A stretch of 64,000 nucleotides of DNA from the NCBI GenBank assembly GCA_040757775.1, contig JBFLWQ010000005.1:72295-136294 (forward strand), given 5' to 3'. Positions 42,693-51,008 of the stretch are shown one piece after another (within the stretch, counting starts at the first letter, position 1; every line of letters starts with the position of its first letter). This DNA is from Thermodesulfobacteriota bacterium (lineage in GTDB: Bacteria > Desulfobacterota > UBA8473). The notes under the pieces are model-generated. The model saw only the letters and a program-made list of their open reading frames with translations, was not told the origin of the DNA and ran no database searches. Made by a program: the position numbers and the translations under genes.

Positions 42693-43244
42693 CTATTTCC
42701 ACATCAACGTTTTAATGTCTTCCAATTTAATCCATTCTTTTGTTTTATTAATATTTTCAGTAACTTCAATAGCATCATCTCTACACTCGGTTACTAAACC
42801 ATTAAATCCATCGCCATTCTTTAAAACAATTAAAACTTCGTGTTGATATAGTTTGTATGGGACTTTGATCCATTCAGTAGTTGTTTTCCATTTCCTTATG
42901 TGTGAATCAGAAGGCTTAGGAGGAAGTATGACATCCGAATGTGTGCTCGGTTTATAAGTTGATCCAGAATAATGAGAAGCATGAGAACGATGAGAAGCAT
43001 GAGAACGATGAGAAGAGTGAGAGCGATGTCCTGCAAACATACCATCAGTATTGAAATCAGCTTGTTTTAATACAAGAGGAGGCGGTTTTTTAATTAGCTC
43101 AATTTTGTCTAAACTGGTAATTTTAAGAATATCGGGAATATGATATTCGTTAGATACTTTAGTTAGTTTCTTAGACTCAGCAGAAGAAGAAAAGATAAGC
43201 AATACTGAAATGACACCAAGAATGGTTTCATATAATTTCTTCAT
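42693..43244 (-). CDS. hxsA: His-Xaa-Ser repeat protein HxsA
   Basis: A 183-residue exported protein, the presumed substrate of the Hxs system. A signal peptide (residues 1-23) is followed by a spacer ending in DFNTDGMFAG, then seven uninterrupted His-Xaa-Ser triplets at residues 73-93 (positions 42966-43028). An exact 18-base tandem duplication lies inside the array. A C-terminal domain of about 60 residues (HEVLIVLKNGDGFNGLVTEC, ending IKLEDIKTLMWK) looks like a small Sm/SH3-type beta barrel. The gene is on the opposite strand, tail to tail with hxsC, so it must have its own promoter. Confidence 0.92.
   Translation of the reverse strand: MKKLYETILGVISVLLIFSSSAESKKLTKVSNEYHIPDILKITSLDKIELIKKPPPLVLKQADFNTDGMFAGHRSHSSHRSHASHRSHASHYSGSTYKPSTHSDVILPPKPSDSHIRKWKTTTEWIKVPYKLYQHEVLIVLKNGDGFNGLVTECRDDAIEVTENINKTKEWIKLEDIKTLMWK
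42966..43028 (-). repeat. His-Xaa-Ser codon array in hxsA
   Basis: Seven consecutive HxS codon triplets with Xaa = Arg, Ser, Arg, Ala, Arg, Ala, Tyr. The unit CATCGTTCTCATGCTTCT occurs twice in perfect tandem, a sign of recent copy-number change. Confidence 0.9.
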
Positions 43245-43523
43245 TGAATTGCCCTATAAAGATTTGTTTCTTTGAGGCAGGAATCTACAAAATCTCTTAA
43301 TAAACTTTATTCCAATGAATTTATTTTAGCCCTCCTTGCCAGCTTAACAGGACTTCTACCCAGAAGTGTTTCAATGTCATTAGTTTTCTCGTAAGCATGC
43401 GCAGAAATTTTATCATTTCTCCCATTATATTTATGTTTAAACTATACTGCCAAATATTGATACTTTTTGTCAAGGAATTTTTACATTTTAGAGGGGGGTA
43501 GACAATCAAAAAAGGAGTAACCT

Positions 43524-43712
43524 ATGGCCAAAAAATTAGACACTAGAGAAATGGTTGATTCTGAGGAACTTCTAATGTCGGAAATCATAACAACCGAAGC
43601 ACTTATAAACGTCTTAGATAGAAAAGGGCTTATTACTAAAGCAGAAGTACTTGAGGAAATAAAGGCTGTAAAGGAAAGAGTAGTAAAAAATGAGGCAGAC
43701 GACAAAAGCTAA
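43524..43712 (+). CDS. Small hypothetical protein
   Basis: A 62-residue charged, helical protein: MVDSEELLMSEIITTEALIN, VLDRKGLITKAEVLEEIKAV, then KERVVKNEADDKS. The segment DRKGLITKAEVLEEIK recurs in small bacterial proteins of unknown function. AAAAAAGGAG before ATG 43524 supports translation. It stands alone beyond hxsA, upstream of decayed sequence. No function can be given. Confidence 0.65.
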   Translation: MAKKLDTREMVDSEELLMSEIITTEALINVLDRKGLITKAEVLEEIKAVKERVVKNEADDKS

Positions 43713-43966
43713 CAATTCTTGACATTGCAGAGATAAAGAGGATTTAGAATGAATTCCAATAGCAACCACAGACTAAAAAGTTTCTGTTATATTCCATCAG
43801 CATCTTGACGGTCTTACTTTCCACCGACTTATCAATAGCTAAACAGGTGACACCTTTGAAAGAGATTACACCTACCATGCTAGAGAGATAGAAAACAAGG
43901 TTTCATGCAGAGTCAATGCTTTAGAACGGGTAAAAAGGCTTCTTTTAGAGGAGTTGTTGACATATC
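43713..43966 (+). other. Spacer holding an unassigned decayed coding fragment
   Basis: From 43849, one frame reads DTFERDYTYHAREIENKVSC and then NALERVKRLLLEELLTYLE. It looks protein-coding, but a stop lies just upstream and there is no start codon, and the family is not recognised. It is followed directly by the comEC tail, so this stretch is probably gene debris. Confidence 0.4.
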
Positions 43967-44176
43967 TTGAGATCCAGTACAGAGGAGTTTTTAGGCAAGG
44001 TTCATCCCACTTATGCTGTATTTAGCGTTGGATATAAAAACAGATTTGGTTTTCCCCATAAGAGGATTCTTGAGAGATATAGAGATTTAGGCAGCAGAAC
44101 ATATCGGACGGACAAAGACGGTGCAATTACAGTGGTAACAGATGGAGTGCTATTAAGAGTAGAGAAGTTTTTCTGA
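43967..44176 (+). pseudogene. comEC: C-terminal remnant of ComEC/Rec2
   Basis: A 69-codon stretch encodes EEFLGKVHPTYAVFSVGYKN, RFGFPHKRILERYRDLGSRT and YRTDKDGAITVVTDG. This is the end of the metallo-beta-lactamase-like domain of the DNA-uptake channel ComEC. The rest of the gene (a full ComEC has about 750 residues) is missing, with a stop just upstream in the same frame. It therefore marks a deleted comEC gene. Confidence 0.8.
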
Positions 44177-44232
44177 ACAAAGTAGAATGCTGATTTGCTA
44201 CTTGTTAACAAGATATAAGAGATATTTTTTCT

Positions 44233-44333
44233 GCGAGGGGTGGCGGGCACCCTCGCTATCGAAAGGAGTCTTACAGAAGTGAAAAGAATAAAGCTTCTGT
44301 AAGAGTCACCACCCCGCCTTTTTTTGTGGTGAC
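44233..44333 (+). ncRNA. Possible structured RNA or terminator complex
   Basis: Hairpin 1 is GCGAGGG (44233-44239) with CCCTCGC (44250-44256). Hairpin 2 is TCTTACAGAAG (44269-44279) with CTTCTGTAAGA (44294-44304). GTCACCAC (44305-44312) pairs with GTGGTGAC (44326-44333) around a seven-T run. An alternative pairing joins GGGGTGG (44237-44243) to CCACCCC (44309-44315), competing with the other stems. No known RNA family is recognised, and no plus-strand gene follows. Confidence 0.35.
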
Positions 44334-44339
44334 GAACCT

Positions 44340-44717
44340 CGTATAAATGTAAAGCGCCCCTCTCTATCTTAATTAACTTGTTACTACTCTAACAGAAAGC
44401 TTGATTAATAACTTTATCTCTCTCAGCTCCAAGGGGGATGATCAACTACAACATACGGAATCAAATCCAATTCGCATATTATGAGAGGGACGCCTGATTA
44501 TTCACCTATAAAAAAGAACAAGCAATTACCGTGCCAGTATTTTCCACTTATGATAAAATCATGGGATGACCTTTTCAGTTGGTGTTTTAGGGGTTTTAGT
44601 AATATATAACTAGATTGGCCATTGCAGGTAAAGGGACAGACTTATATGGGGCAGGTTAGTATAATTGGGGCATTTTGTCCGCATTTGATGGACTTGCAAG
44701 AAGTCAAAATTCAGTCT
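44340..44717. other. Spacer without a recognised gene
   Basis: No convincing gene is seen. One plus-strand frame (about 44481-44610) reads MRGTPDYSPIKKNKQLPCQY to a TAA after 42 codons, with no ribosome binding site; it may be a remnant. The region separates the comEC debris from the convergent two-component genes. Confidence 0.4.
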
Positions 44718-46085
44718 TTAATACTCCATGCTGTACTTCTTTAATTTTCTATAGAGTGTTCTTCGATCGATCCCTAATATCCTGGCTGTATTTATTTTGT
44801 GTCCTTTTGTCTTTTTTAATATTTTGGTAATGTAATCCCTCTCAAGCTCCTCAATGGTAGCATTTTCAGGCAAAGTTTCTTTCAATACAGATATCATTTG
44901 GCTATTTCTAATATTTAATGGGAGATCCTCTGGTAATATCTCTTCGTAACGACCAAGAGCTATGGCTCGCTCGATTACGTTCTCAAGTTCTCTTACATTT
45001 CCTGGCCAGTTATAGTTCAAAAGCAGATTCATTGCCTCTTTGGAGATAGACTTGATCTTTTCATTCTCCTCCTTAGTGTATTTCTTCAGGAAATAATTTG
45101 CTAACAGAGATACATCATCTTGGCGTTCTTTAAGCTCAGGCAAATTTATGGTAATAACATTTAAACGGTAATAAAGGTCATCTCTAAATTCGCCTCTCTT
45201 AACAGCCTCTTCCAGATTCTGATTGCTGGCTGCTATAAGCCTGATGTCAACCTTAATATTCTCTGTTCCACCTACTCGTCTTATTTCCCTTTCCTGTAAA
45301 ACCCTTAAGAGTTTTATCTGCATGGCAAGGCTGACATTCCCAATCTCATCCAGAAATATAGTCCCTCCATTGGCTTCCTCAAACAACCCCTTTCTTGTTG
45401 CTATTGCCCCTGTAAACGCCCCCTTTACATGACCAAACAGTTCGCTCTCTAAAAGGGTTTCTGGTATAGCACTACAATTAACAGCCACAAAGGGGTTGTC
45501 TTTTCTTGGACTATTGTAGTGTACTGCTTTGGCTACAAGTTCCTTTCCTGTTCCACTCTTACCATATATTAAGACGGTACTTTTGCTGTTAGAAACACGT
45601 CTTATCAAATCGAAGACATCATGCATTACTTTGCTTTTTCCAACGAGATTGTCAAACCTGTATTTACCCCTAACCTCATTACGAAGGGATGCAACTTCCT
45701 TACGAAGCCTCTTTTCTTCTAAAGCTTTTTTAATAGCAAGTATTATTTCGTCCATCTTAAAAGGCTTGGTTATATAGTCGTAGGCTCCTTTTTTCATAGC
45801 TTCAACAGCAGAGTCAATAGAACCAAAGGCAGTCATCAAGATTACATAGATGTCTGGCCTAGTTTCTTTGACGGCTTTCAAAACTTCCATTCCATTTATC
45901 TCAGGCATGCGTATGTCTGCTATAATAATGTCAAAGGGGGTGTCTTCAACTTTTCTCAGGGCATCTATCCCATTAGGTGATGTTTGAACAGAAAGCCCCT
46001 GTTTCGTCAACACCTTCTTCAAGAGGTTTAGCATCCTCTCCTCATCATCGACTACAAGGATTTGGGTATCTGCATTATTGGACAT
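44718..46085 (-). CDS. Sigma-54-dependent response regulator (NtrC family)
   Basis: A 455-residue regulator with three domains. The receiver (residues 5-120) has VVDDEERM, the phospho-acceptor Asp in IIADIRMPEINGM, and ITKPFK. The AAA+ domain (about 145-380) has the Walker A GKSGTGKE, ELFGHVKGAFTGA with the GAFTGA loop that contacts sigma-54, and DEIGNVSLAMQ. The Fis-type HTH at the end reads ARILGIDRRTLYRKLKKY. ATG 46085 is preferred because GTGAGGAT precedes it; a GTG at 46097 is possible. It overlaps the histidine kinase gene by about 11 bases. The target promoters are unknown. Confidence 0.93.
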   Translation of the reverse strand: MSNNADTQILVVDDEERMLNLLKKVLTKQGLSVQTSPNGIDALRKVEDTPFDIIIADIRMPEINGMEVLKAVKETRPDIYVILMTAFGSIDSAVEAMKKGAYDYITKPFKMDEIILAIKKALEEKRLRKEVASLRNEVRGKYRFDNLVGKSKVMHDVFDLIRRVSNSKSTVLIYGKSGTGKELVAKAVHYNSPRKDNPFVAVNCSAIPETLLESELFGHVKGAFTGAIATRKGLFEEANGGTIFLDEIGNVSLAMQIKLLRVLQEREIRRVGGTENIKVDIRLIAASNQNLEEAVKRGEFRDDLYYRLNVITINLPELKERQDDVSLLANYFLKKYTKEENEKIKSISKEAMNLLLNYNWPGNVRELENVIERAIALGRYEEILPEDLPLNIRNSQMISVLKETLPENATIEELERDYITKILKKTKGHKINTARILGIDRRTLYRKLKKYSMEY

Positions 46086-47229
46086 TGGTATCCTCACGAA
46101 TTTGAATAGGTAATTTCACTTTGAAGCGCGTTCCTTCATTGACCTTACTCTCTACATCAATATTACCACCATGATCTTCAACTATTCGATGACTTACAGT
46201 CAATCCTAAACCAGTCCCTTTGTCTATGTCCTTGGTTGTAAAAAAGGGATCGAATATTTTTGGAATGTTTTTGGGAGGGATTCCACAGCCCGTATCAGAG
46301 ATACTGATCTCTACGAATCCACTGTCATGGGGAACCGAAGATGCAGACATATTCAACCTGTTAGCTATGGTTAGTGTCCCTCCTTGAGGCATAGCGTGTA
46401 CTGCATTTACGATTATATTTATAAAGACCTGTTGAAGTTGGTTATCATCTCCTATTATTGATGGTATATCCGACTGAAGATCGGTAAGTACTTTAACCTT
46501 CTCTTTTACTATCTGAAGGTCCGTTAACTTCAATACATCTCTAATAAGACTGTTTATGTCTACAGATTTGAATTCGGGTTTATTGTATCGTGAAAAATTC
46601 AGCAATTGATGTATTAATTTGGTTATATGCTCTGCCTGAGAAACTATGACCTTTAACTCCTCAATCTTGGGGTCATCTTCTTCCATTTCCATCATTAGAT
46701 ACTCTGCAGTACCCAATATCACATTAAGCGGAGTCCCTACTTCATGGGCTATTCCTGCTGCCAATTCTCCAACAGTAGCCAATTTCTCGGATTGTTGAAG
46801 TTGCCGTTCTATTCGTTTATATTCTGTAAAGTCTTTACCTATTCCCAGTGTTCCAATTGGCTCTCCATTACTATTCTTCAGTAAAGATACAGAGAGATTC
46901 ATATTGACCTTTTTGCCATCCCTTATGATCATTTCAGTTTCATAGTTCTGTAATCTTCCTTCTTCATACAGTATTTTCATTATCTTTTTTGCTTCGTCTC
47001 TTCCCATTACATAATAATTGGATATCGGGGTCCCTAATACTTCTTGCGCTTTGCACCCGAAGATATTTTCAGAGCCCTTGCTGAAAAGAGTTATTATTCC
47101 TTTCATGTCAGTGGCTATAAAGGCATCTACAGAGCTGCTAACGAGGAGTTCTAAATAAGACTCCTGTCTCTTGATATCCTTAGCTCTCATATTTTCCTTT
47201 TTCTGTATAATTTTTGTTTCTGTATCCAT
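46075..47229 (-). CDS. PAS-domain histidine kinase
   Basis: A 384-residue kinase without membrane segments. The PAS domain (about residues 25-140) reads SSVDAFIATDMKGIITLFSK and ends GTLGIGKDFTEYKR. The HisKA H box is AAGIAHEVGTPLNVILG. The HATPase_c domain has NIIVNAVHAMPQGG (N box), ISDTGCGIPP (G1) and KGTGLGLTVSHRIVEDHGG (G2). It phosphorylates the NtrC-type regulator whose gene overlaps its 3' end. A soluble PAS sensor suggests a cytoplasmic signal such as redox state or a small ligand. The signal cannot be read from the sequence. Confidence 0.93.
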   Translation of the reverse strand: MDTETKIIQKKENMRAKDIKRQESYLELLVSSSVDAFIATDMKGIITLFSKGSENIFGCKAQEVLGTPISNYYVMGRDEAKKIMKILYEEGRLQNYETEMIIRDGKKVNMNLSVSLLKNSNGEPIGTLGIGKDFTEYKRIERQLQQSEKLATVGELAAGIAHEVGTPLNVILGTAEYLMMEMEEDDPKIEELKVIVSQAEHITKLIHQLLNFSRYNKPEFKSVDINSLIRDVLKLTDLQIVKEKVKVLTDLQSDIPSIIGDDNQLQQVFINIIVNAVHAMPQGGTLTIANRLNMSASSVPHDSGFVEISISDTGCGIPPKNIPKIFDPFFTTKDIDKGTGLGLTVSHRIVEDHGGNIDVESKVNEGTRFKVKLPIQIREDTNVQ

Positions 47230-47338
47230 AAATATATGATACCAGAGCGGCTTGTTAAGGTCAATCCATTTTTGAATAACGGTCAGCCAAATATTAACGT
47301 TGATATGAATGATAAAGCAAGAGGACTGTGTTTGGGAA

Positions 47339-47366
47339 TTGACTTTTAATGCTTTTACGGTATAAT
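47339..47366 (+). promoter_or_regulatory. Probable sigma-70 promoter of hisS
   Basis: TTGACT (47339-47344) and TATAAT (47361-47366) are 16 bases apart, upstream of hisS and in the divergent gap to the histidine kinase gene. The -10 box is perfect and the -35 differs at one base. Confidence 0.5.
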
Positions 47367-47434
47367 AATATTCACTCAGGGAAGACAGAAATCATAGTCT
47401 GTAAGAATTAATTATTGGAGGTGTTCTTATATTA

Positions 47435-48697
47435 ATGCTTAATGCCATTAAAGGATTCCATGATATATTGCCAGGGGAGGTTGAAAAATGGCAATTTGCT
47501 GAAGCTAATGCCAGAAAAATCTTTGAAGATTTTGGATTTTCTGAAATAAAGATCCCTATTGCCGAAAAGACAGAATTATTTACCCGAAGTATTGGAGAAG
47601 CTACCGATATAGTCGAAAAAGAGATGTATACCTTTTCTGATCGAAAGGGAGAATTGATTACTCTTCGTCCTGAAGCTACTGCCTCTGTTGGCAGAGCATA
47701 TATTGAACACAGACTTTATGAGAATAACCGGGTAGCAAAGTTATATTGTATTGGCCCTATGTTTAGGTACGAAAGGCCTCAAAAGGGTAGATACAGACAA
47801 TTTCACCAAATAAATGCAGAAGTCTTAGGGACAGTTGATCCAATTATTGATGCTGAAATAATTGCTATGTTGAACCATTTTTTGGTTGAGACAGGTATAA
47901 ATGGGGTTGAACTTCAGATTAACTCTCTGGGCTGCAGGGACTGCAGGGCTCATTATAGAGAAAAATTAAGGGAATTTCTAAAAGATAAATCAGCAGATTT
48001 ATGTGTTGATTGCCATCGAAGGATTTGGACCAATCCCTTGAGAACCTTTGATTGTAAAAACAAAGCCTGCCAGGAGATTACTTCCCTAGCTCCAAAGGTT
48101 CTGGAGTACATATGCTCCAATTGTGCTGAGAACTTTGAAGATGTTAAAAGGAATTTAAAACAACTGGGAATATCTTATAGAATCAACCCTCAATTGGTGA
48201 GAGGACTTGACTACTACACCAGAACTACATTTGAAGTTATAACGGATAAATTGGGAGCCCAAAATGCTGTGGCCGCAGGAGGTAGATATGATGGTCTAAT
48301 TCAAGAACTTGGTGGTCCTGATATGCCTGGTTTGGGGTTTGCTATTGGACTGGAGAGGTTAATTTCCCTGATTCCCAAAGAGAAGTGTTTTTCTACCCCC
48401 TGTTATTTATTCATTGCTCCCATTGGGAACGCAGCTAAAGATAGAGCTTTACAGTTAGCCAATAAATTCCGAATTATGGGGATTAGAACCGAAATAGGGT
48501 ATGAAGGGAAAAGCTTAAAAAGTCAGATGAGATGGGCTGATAAATTAAATACTAAATTTGTTATAATCATTGGCGATAAGGAACTAGCCTCTGGCAGGGT
48601 GATCTTCAGAGATATGGAAAGGCAAAAACAAGAGGATGTTGAGATAGAGAAGATAATTGAAGAGGTGAAATGGAGGAAAAGAAATAACCTAAAATAA
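47435..48697 (+). CDS. hisS: Histidyl-tRNA synthetase
   Basis: A 420-residue class IIa synthetase of normal length. It begins MLNAIKGFHDILPGEVEKW. Motif 2 is YCIGPMFRYERPQKGRYRQF, and the His-specific signatures are LVRGLDYYTRTTFE and AAGGRYDGL. The C-terminal anticodon-binding domain starts near residue 325 (PCYLFIAPIGNAAKD). It charges tRNA-His in the cytoplasm. GGAGGT lies 13 bases before the ATG, a wide but usable spacing. It is transcribed away from the two-component genes, with its own promoter at 47339. Confidence 0.95.
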   Translation: MLNAIKGFHDILPGEVEKWQFAEANARKIFEDFGFSEIKIPIAEKTELFTRSIGEATDIVEKEMYTFSDRKGELITLRPEATASVGRAYIEHRLYENNRVAKLYCIGPMFRYERPQKGRYRQFHQINAEVLGTVDPIIDAEIIAMLNHFLVETGINGVELQINSLGCRDCRAHYREKLREFLKDKSADLCVDCHRRIWTNPLRTFDCKNKACQEITSLAPKVLEYICSNCAENFEDVKRNLKQLGISYRINPQLVRGLDYYTRTTFEVITDKLGAQNAVAAGGRYDGLIQELGGPDMPGLGFAIGLERLISLIPKEKCFSTPCYLFIAPIGNAAKDRALQLANKFRIMGIRTEIGYEGKSLKSQMRWADKLNTKFVIIIGDKELASGRVIFRDMERQKQEDVEIEKIIEEVKWRKRNNLK

Positions 48698-48729
48698 CTT
48701 GATTTATCTTTATCAATGTAGTAAAAAAA

Positions 48730-48811
48730 TGTCTTTGGTTTTTACATTATAGGAGGAGACTCCTTGCTCTAAACTCGTTTTAGGGCCATTAAGACCGGAA
48801 GGAGGGTATAT
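48730..48811 (+). promoter_or_regulatory. Possible S6:S18 operon leader
   Basis: A small hairpin CTAAA-CTCG-TTTAG and a downstream CCG (in GACCGGAAGGAGG) stand just before rpsF. Known S6:S18 leaders combine a hairpin with an exposed CCG that the S6-S18 complex binds for feedback. The match is by feature only. Confidence 0.3.
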
Positions 48812-49192
48812 ATGAAGGCTTATGAAACCGTTTTTATAACGGATCCTGATGTCCCCGAAGAGGACCTGGATAAGATTATAGAGAGGCTTACGGGGATAGT
48901 GGATAACTTCAATGGGAAGATTATCAGGGTAAAGAAGTGGGGCAAGAAAAAACTCGCCTATAGAATTAAAAAGAGGAGCAAAGGGTGCTATTTTATCTTA
49001 AATTTTTTGGGTAATCGCGATTTAACCACTGAACTGGAAAGGGTCCTTAAACTGGATGACAGGATTCTAAAGTATTTAACACTTAAGGCTGATGAAGATG
49101 CTGAACTCGATTCAGGGGACGAAAAAGGGCCAGAACAGGAAGAGAAAACTGAAGATACGGATACTCAGAACGAGGATATTAAAGGTGAATAG
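48812..49192 (+). CDS. rpsF: 30S ribosomal protein S6
   Basis: A 126-residue S6. The core starts [20 protein letters not shown] and contains [20 protein letters not shown]. An acidic C-terminal tail (about residues 98-126, [15 protein letters not shown]) has the variable form usual for S6. It binds 16S rRNA in the platform together with S18. GGAAGGAGGG precedes the ATG. The order rpsF-rpsR-DUF2232-rplI-dnaB is the one common in deltaproteobacteria. Confidence 0.97.
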   Translation: MKAYETVFITDPDVPEEDLDKIIERLTGIVDNFNGKIIRVKKWGKKKLAYRIKKRSKGCYFILNFLGNRDLTTELERVLKLDDRILKYLTLKADEDAELDSGDEKGPEQEEKTEDTDTQNEDIKGE

Positions 49193-49218
49193 TAACCAAC
49201 TATTATATGGAGGGGTCG

Positions 49219-49470
49219 ATGGTACGACAGCAAAACGTAAGAAAACGAACTTTTACCAGGCGAAAAATTTGCCGTTTTTGCGCTGATAGAAATTTAAAAA
49301 TAGATTATAAAGACTATCAAACTCTGCGTATTTTTACCACAGAGAGAGGCAAAATAATCCCCCGCAGGATTTCTGGGGCTTGTGCTAAGCACCAAAGAAA
49401 GGTTACAAAGGCAATCAAGATTGCAAGGAATATTGCCCTTTTGCCTTTTACCACAACCGGTACCCGTTAA
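49219..49470 (+). CDS. rpsR: 30S ribosomal protein S18
   Basis: An 83-residue S18: [40 protein letters not shown] and [23 protein letters not shown] 49219 is chosen because GGAGGGG (49209-49215) stands before it; an upstream ATG at 49207 would sit inside that site. CRFC together with C56 and H58-like residues may hold zinc. It forms the S6-S18 heterodimer on the small subunit. Confidence 0.97.
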   Translation: MVRQQNVRKRTFTRRKICRFCADRNLKIDYKDYQTLRIFTTERGKIIPRRISGACAKHQRKVTKAIKIARNIALLPFTTTGTR

Positions 49471-49535
49471 AACCTACGTTTTTGGGAGTGTACGAGATGG
49501 GGTTTTAGATAACATTTCTATTATGAGGATCATCT

Positions 49536-50498
49536 TTGTTGTTTAAAGACGTTAAAGGAGATTTTAATAGAAGTCTTATCTCTGGTATTTTTTTAACAAC
49601 CCTCTTTCTTCTTGCACATGTATTTATTCCATTCCTGGGCATCTTTATAAGTCTTATTACACCGTTGCCAATTTTATTTTATTACCAAAAGTTGGGAAGA
49701 TTACCAGGTATATTCATTTCTTTTGTAGCATCAATAGTAGCGATATCTCTTTTGAAGCTTTTTAAAACTCAACTGGGAGTGTTTTTTATCGTGGAATTTG
49801 GGATTATAGGTCTTACCCTTTCTGAGATATTACGGAAAAACCTATCCATTGAAAAAACAGTCTTGTATTCTGTCTTTATCATTTTGGGGACAGGGACTAT
49901 ACTTTTCTCTCTATACAGTGCTATTAATCTTGTTAGCCCCTGGGCATTTATCGTACAGCAAATAAATGAAAAAGTGAATCAAGCTGTTAACTTATCTAAT
50001 GGATTAGGAATGTCTGCTGAGAATTTTGAGTTATTGAAGGCTTCTTCACAAAACCTGGCGAACTTTTTGATCAGGTCTTTTCCGTCCTTTGCAGTTGTCG
50101 GAATGATTTTTATCATATGGATAAATCTTGTGATGGCAAAAGAGGTCTATAAAATTCTAAAACTGGAATTTCCTGACTTTGGTGACTTGTCTAATTGGAA
50201 AGCTCCAGATGTTTTAGTATGGGGTATAATTGTTAGCGGGCTACTTTTACTTTCCAGGGTGTTAATACTGAAAACTATCGGTTTGAATATGTTGATAATG
50301 TTTCTCTGCGTTTTCTTTTTTCAAGGCATGGCCATTGTCTCTCACTTTTTTTACAAGAAGAATGTACCTGTTATTTTGAGGAGTTTGGGCTATATGTTGA
50401 TATTTTTTCAACAGGTTTTTTTGCTCATTGTAATCGGGTTAGGGTTGTTCGATGTTTGGGCAGATTTCAGAAGATTAAAAAAACAAAAACTATCATGA
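49536..50498 (+). CDS. DUF2232 (YybS-like) membrane protein
   Basis: A 320-residue polytopic membrane protein with about eight helices and no charged enzymatic motif. It belongs to the DUF2232/YybS family, which lies between rpsR and rplI in many deltaproteobacteria and Firmicutes. The start is TTG (49536 or 49539) after GAGGATC. Function unknown. The hydrophobic segments with Pro/Phe bends (FLGIFISLITPLPILFYYQK) are shared with other YybS proteins. The conserved place in a ribosomal operon suggests a general role in envelope or translation-linked physiology (inference). Confidence 0.8.
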   Translation: MLFKDVKGDFNRSLISGIFLTTLFLLAHVFIPFLGIFISLITPLPILFYYQKLGRLPGIFISFVASIVAISLLKLFKTQLGVFFIVEFGIIGLTLSEILRKNLSIEKTVLYSVFIILGTGTILFSLYSAINLVSPWAFIVQQINEKVNQAVNLSNGLGMSAENFELLKASSQNLANFLIRSFPSFAVVGMIFIIWINLVMAKEVYKILKLEFPDFGDLSNWKAPDVLVWGIIVSGLLLLSRVLILKTIGLNMLIMFLCVFFFQGMAIVSHFFYKKNVPVILRSLGYMLIFFQQVFLLIVIGLGLFDVWADFRRLKKQKLS

Positions 50499-50540
50499 TA
50501 AATCCCGTCAGAGATTTATCTTTAAACGGGATAAATGGAG
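50499..50540 (+). promoter_or_regulatory. Hairpin before rplI
   Basis: GATAAATC and GATTTATC pair around CCGTCAGA just after the DUF2232 stop, and a second pair CCCGT/ACGGG can form across it. It may attenuate transcription or control L9 translation; no T-run is present. Confidence 0.35.
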
Positions 50541-50547
50541 GCTAACT

Positions 50548-50991
50548 GTGAATGTTATCTTGTTAGAAGAAATGCCATCCCTTGGTAAGGCAGGGGATGT
50601 GATTAAGGTTGCTGATGGATATGGAAGAAACTATTTAATTCCCCAAAAGAAGGCTATAGAAGCAACTTCTAAGAACATGAAAGTATGGGAATATCAAAAA
50701 AACTTGCTGAAAGATAAAATCGGTAAGGCCAAAAAAGAGGCTGAAAAACTTGCCGAAAAAATAGAAGGGCTCTCCTGTACGATTTCTAAACAAACCGGGG
50801 AAGGAAATAAACTTTTTGGTTCAGTAACATCCATGGATATTGAAGAAAGCTTAAAAGGGGAAGGTATTGAGGTTGACAGGAAGAAGATCCTCCTGGATGA
50901 ACCGATTAAAAAACTGGGTGTATATACAATTTCCATAAAACTCTATCCAGAAGTCATTGCCAATCTGAAGGTATGGGTTGTTAATGCCTGA
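50548..50991 (+). CDS. rplI: 50S ribosomal protein L9
   Basis: A 147-residue L9. The N-domain reads NVILLEEMPSLGKAGDVIKV and ADGYGRNYLIPQKKAIEAT. It is followed by the long linker helix and a C-domain with KLFGSVTSMDIEESLKGEGI and GVYTISIKLYPEV. It binds 23S rRNA near the L1 stalk. GTG 50548 follows GGAGG with normal spacing. It lies in the S6-S18-L9-DnaB operon. Confidence 0.97.
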   Translation: MNVILLEEMPSLGKAGDVIKVADGYGRNYLIPQKKAIEATSKNMKVWEYQKNLLKDKIGKAKKEAEKLAEKIEGLSCTISKQTGEGNKLFGSVTSMDIEESLKGEGIEVDRKKILLDEPIKKLGVYTISIKLYPEVIANLKVWVVNA

Positions 50992-51008
50992 CACACCAGA
51001 GGCGTGAT

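Noticed and set aside
42966-43028. CRISPR-like or minisatellite array
   Set aside because: The repeat is coding and in frame for His-Xaa-Ser triplets, with no spacers.
43321-43509. Minus-strand gene between hxsA and the 62-residue gene
   Set aside because: Another minus frame reads EKTNDIETLLGRSPVKLARR and may be a small protein remnant, but there is no start codon with a ribosome site and no family could be named.
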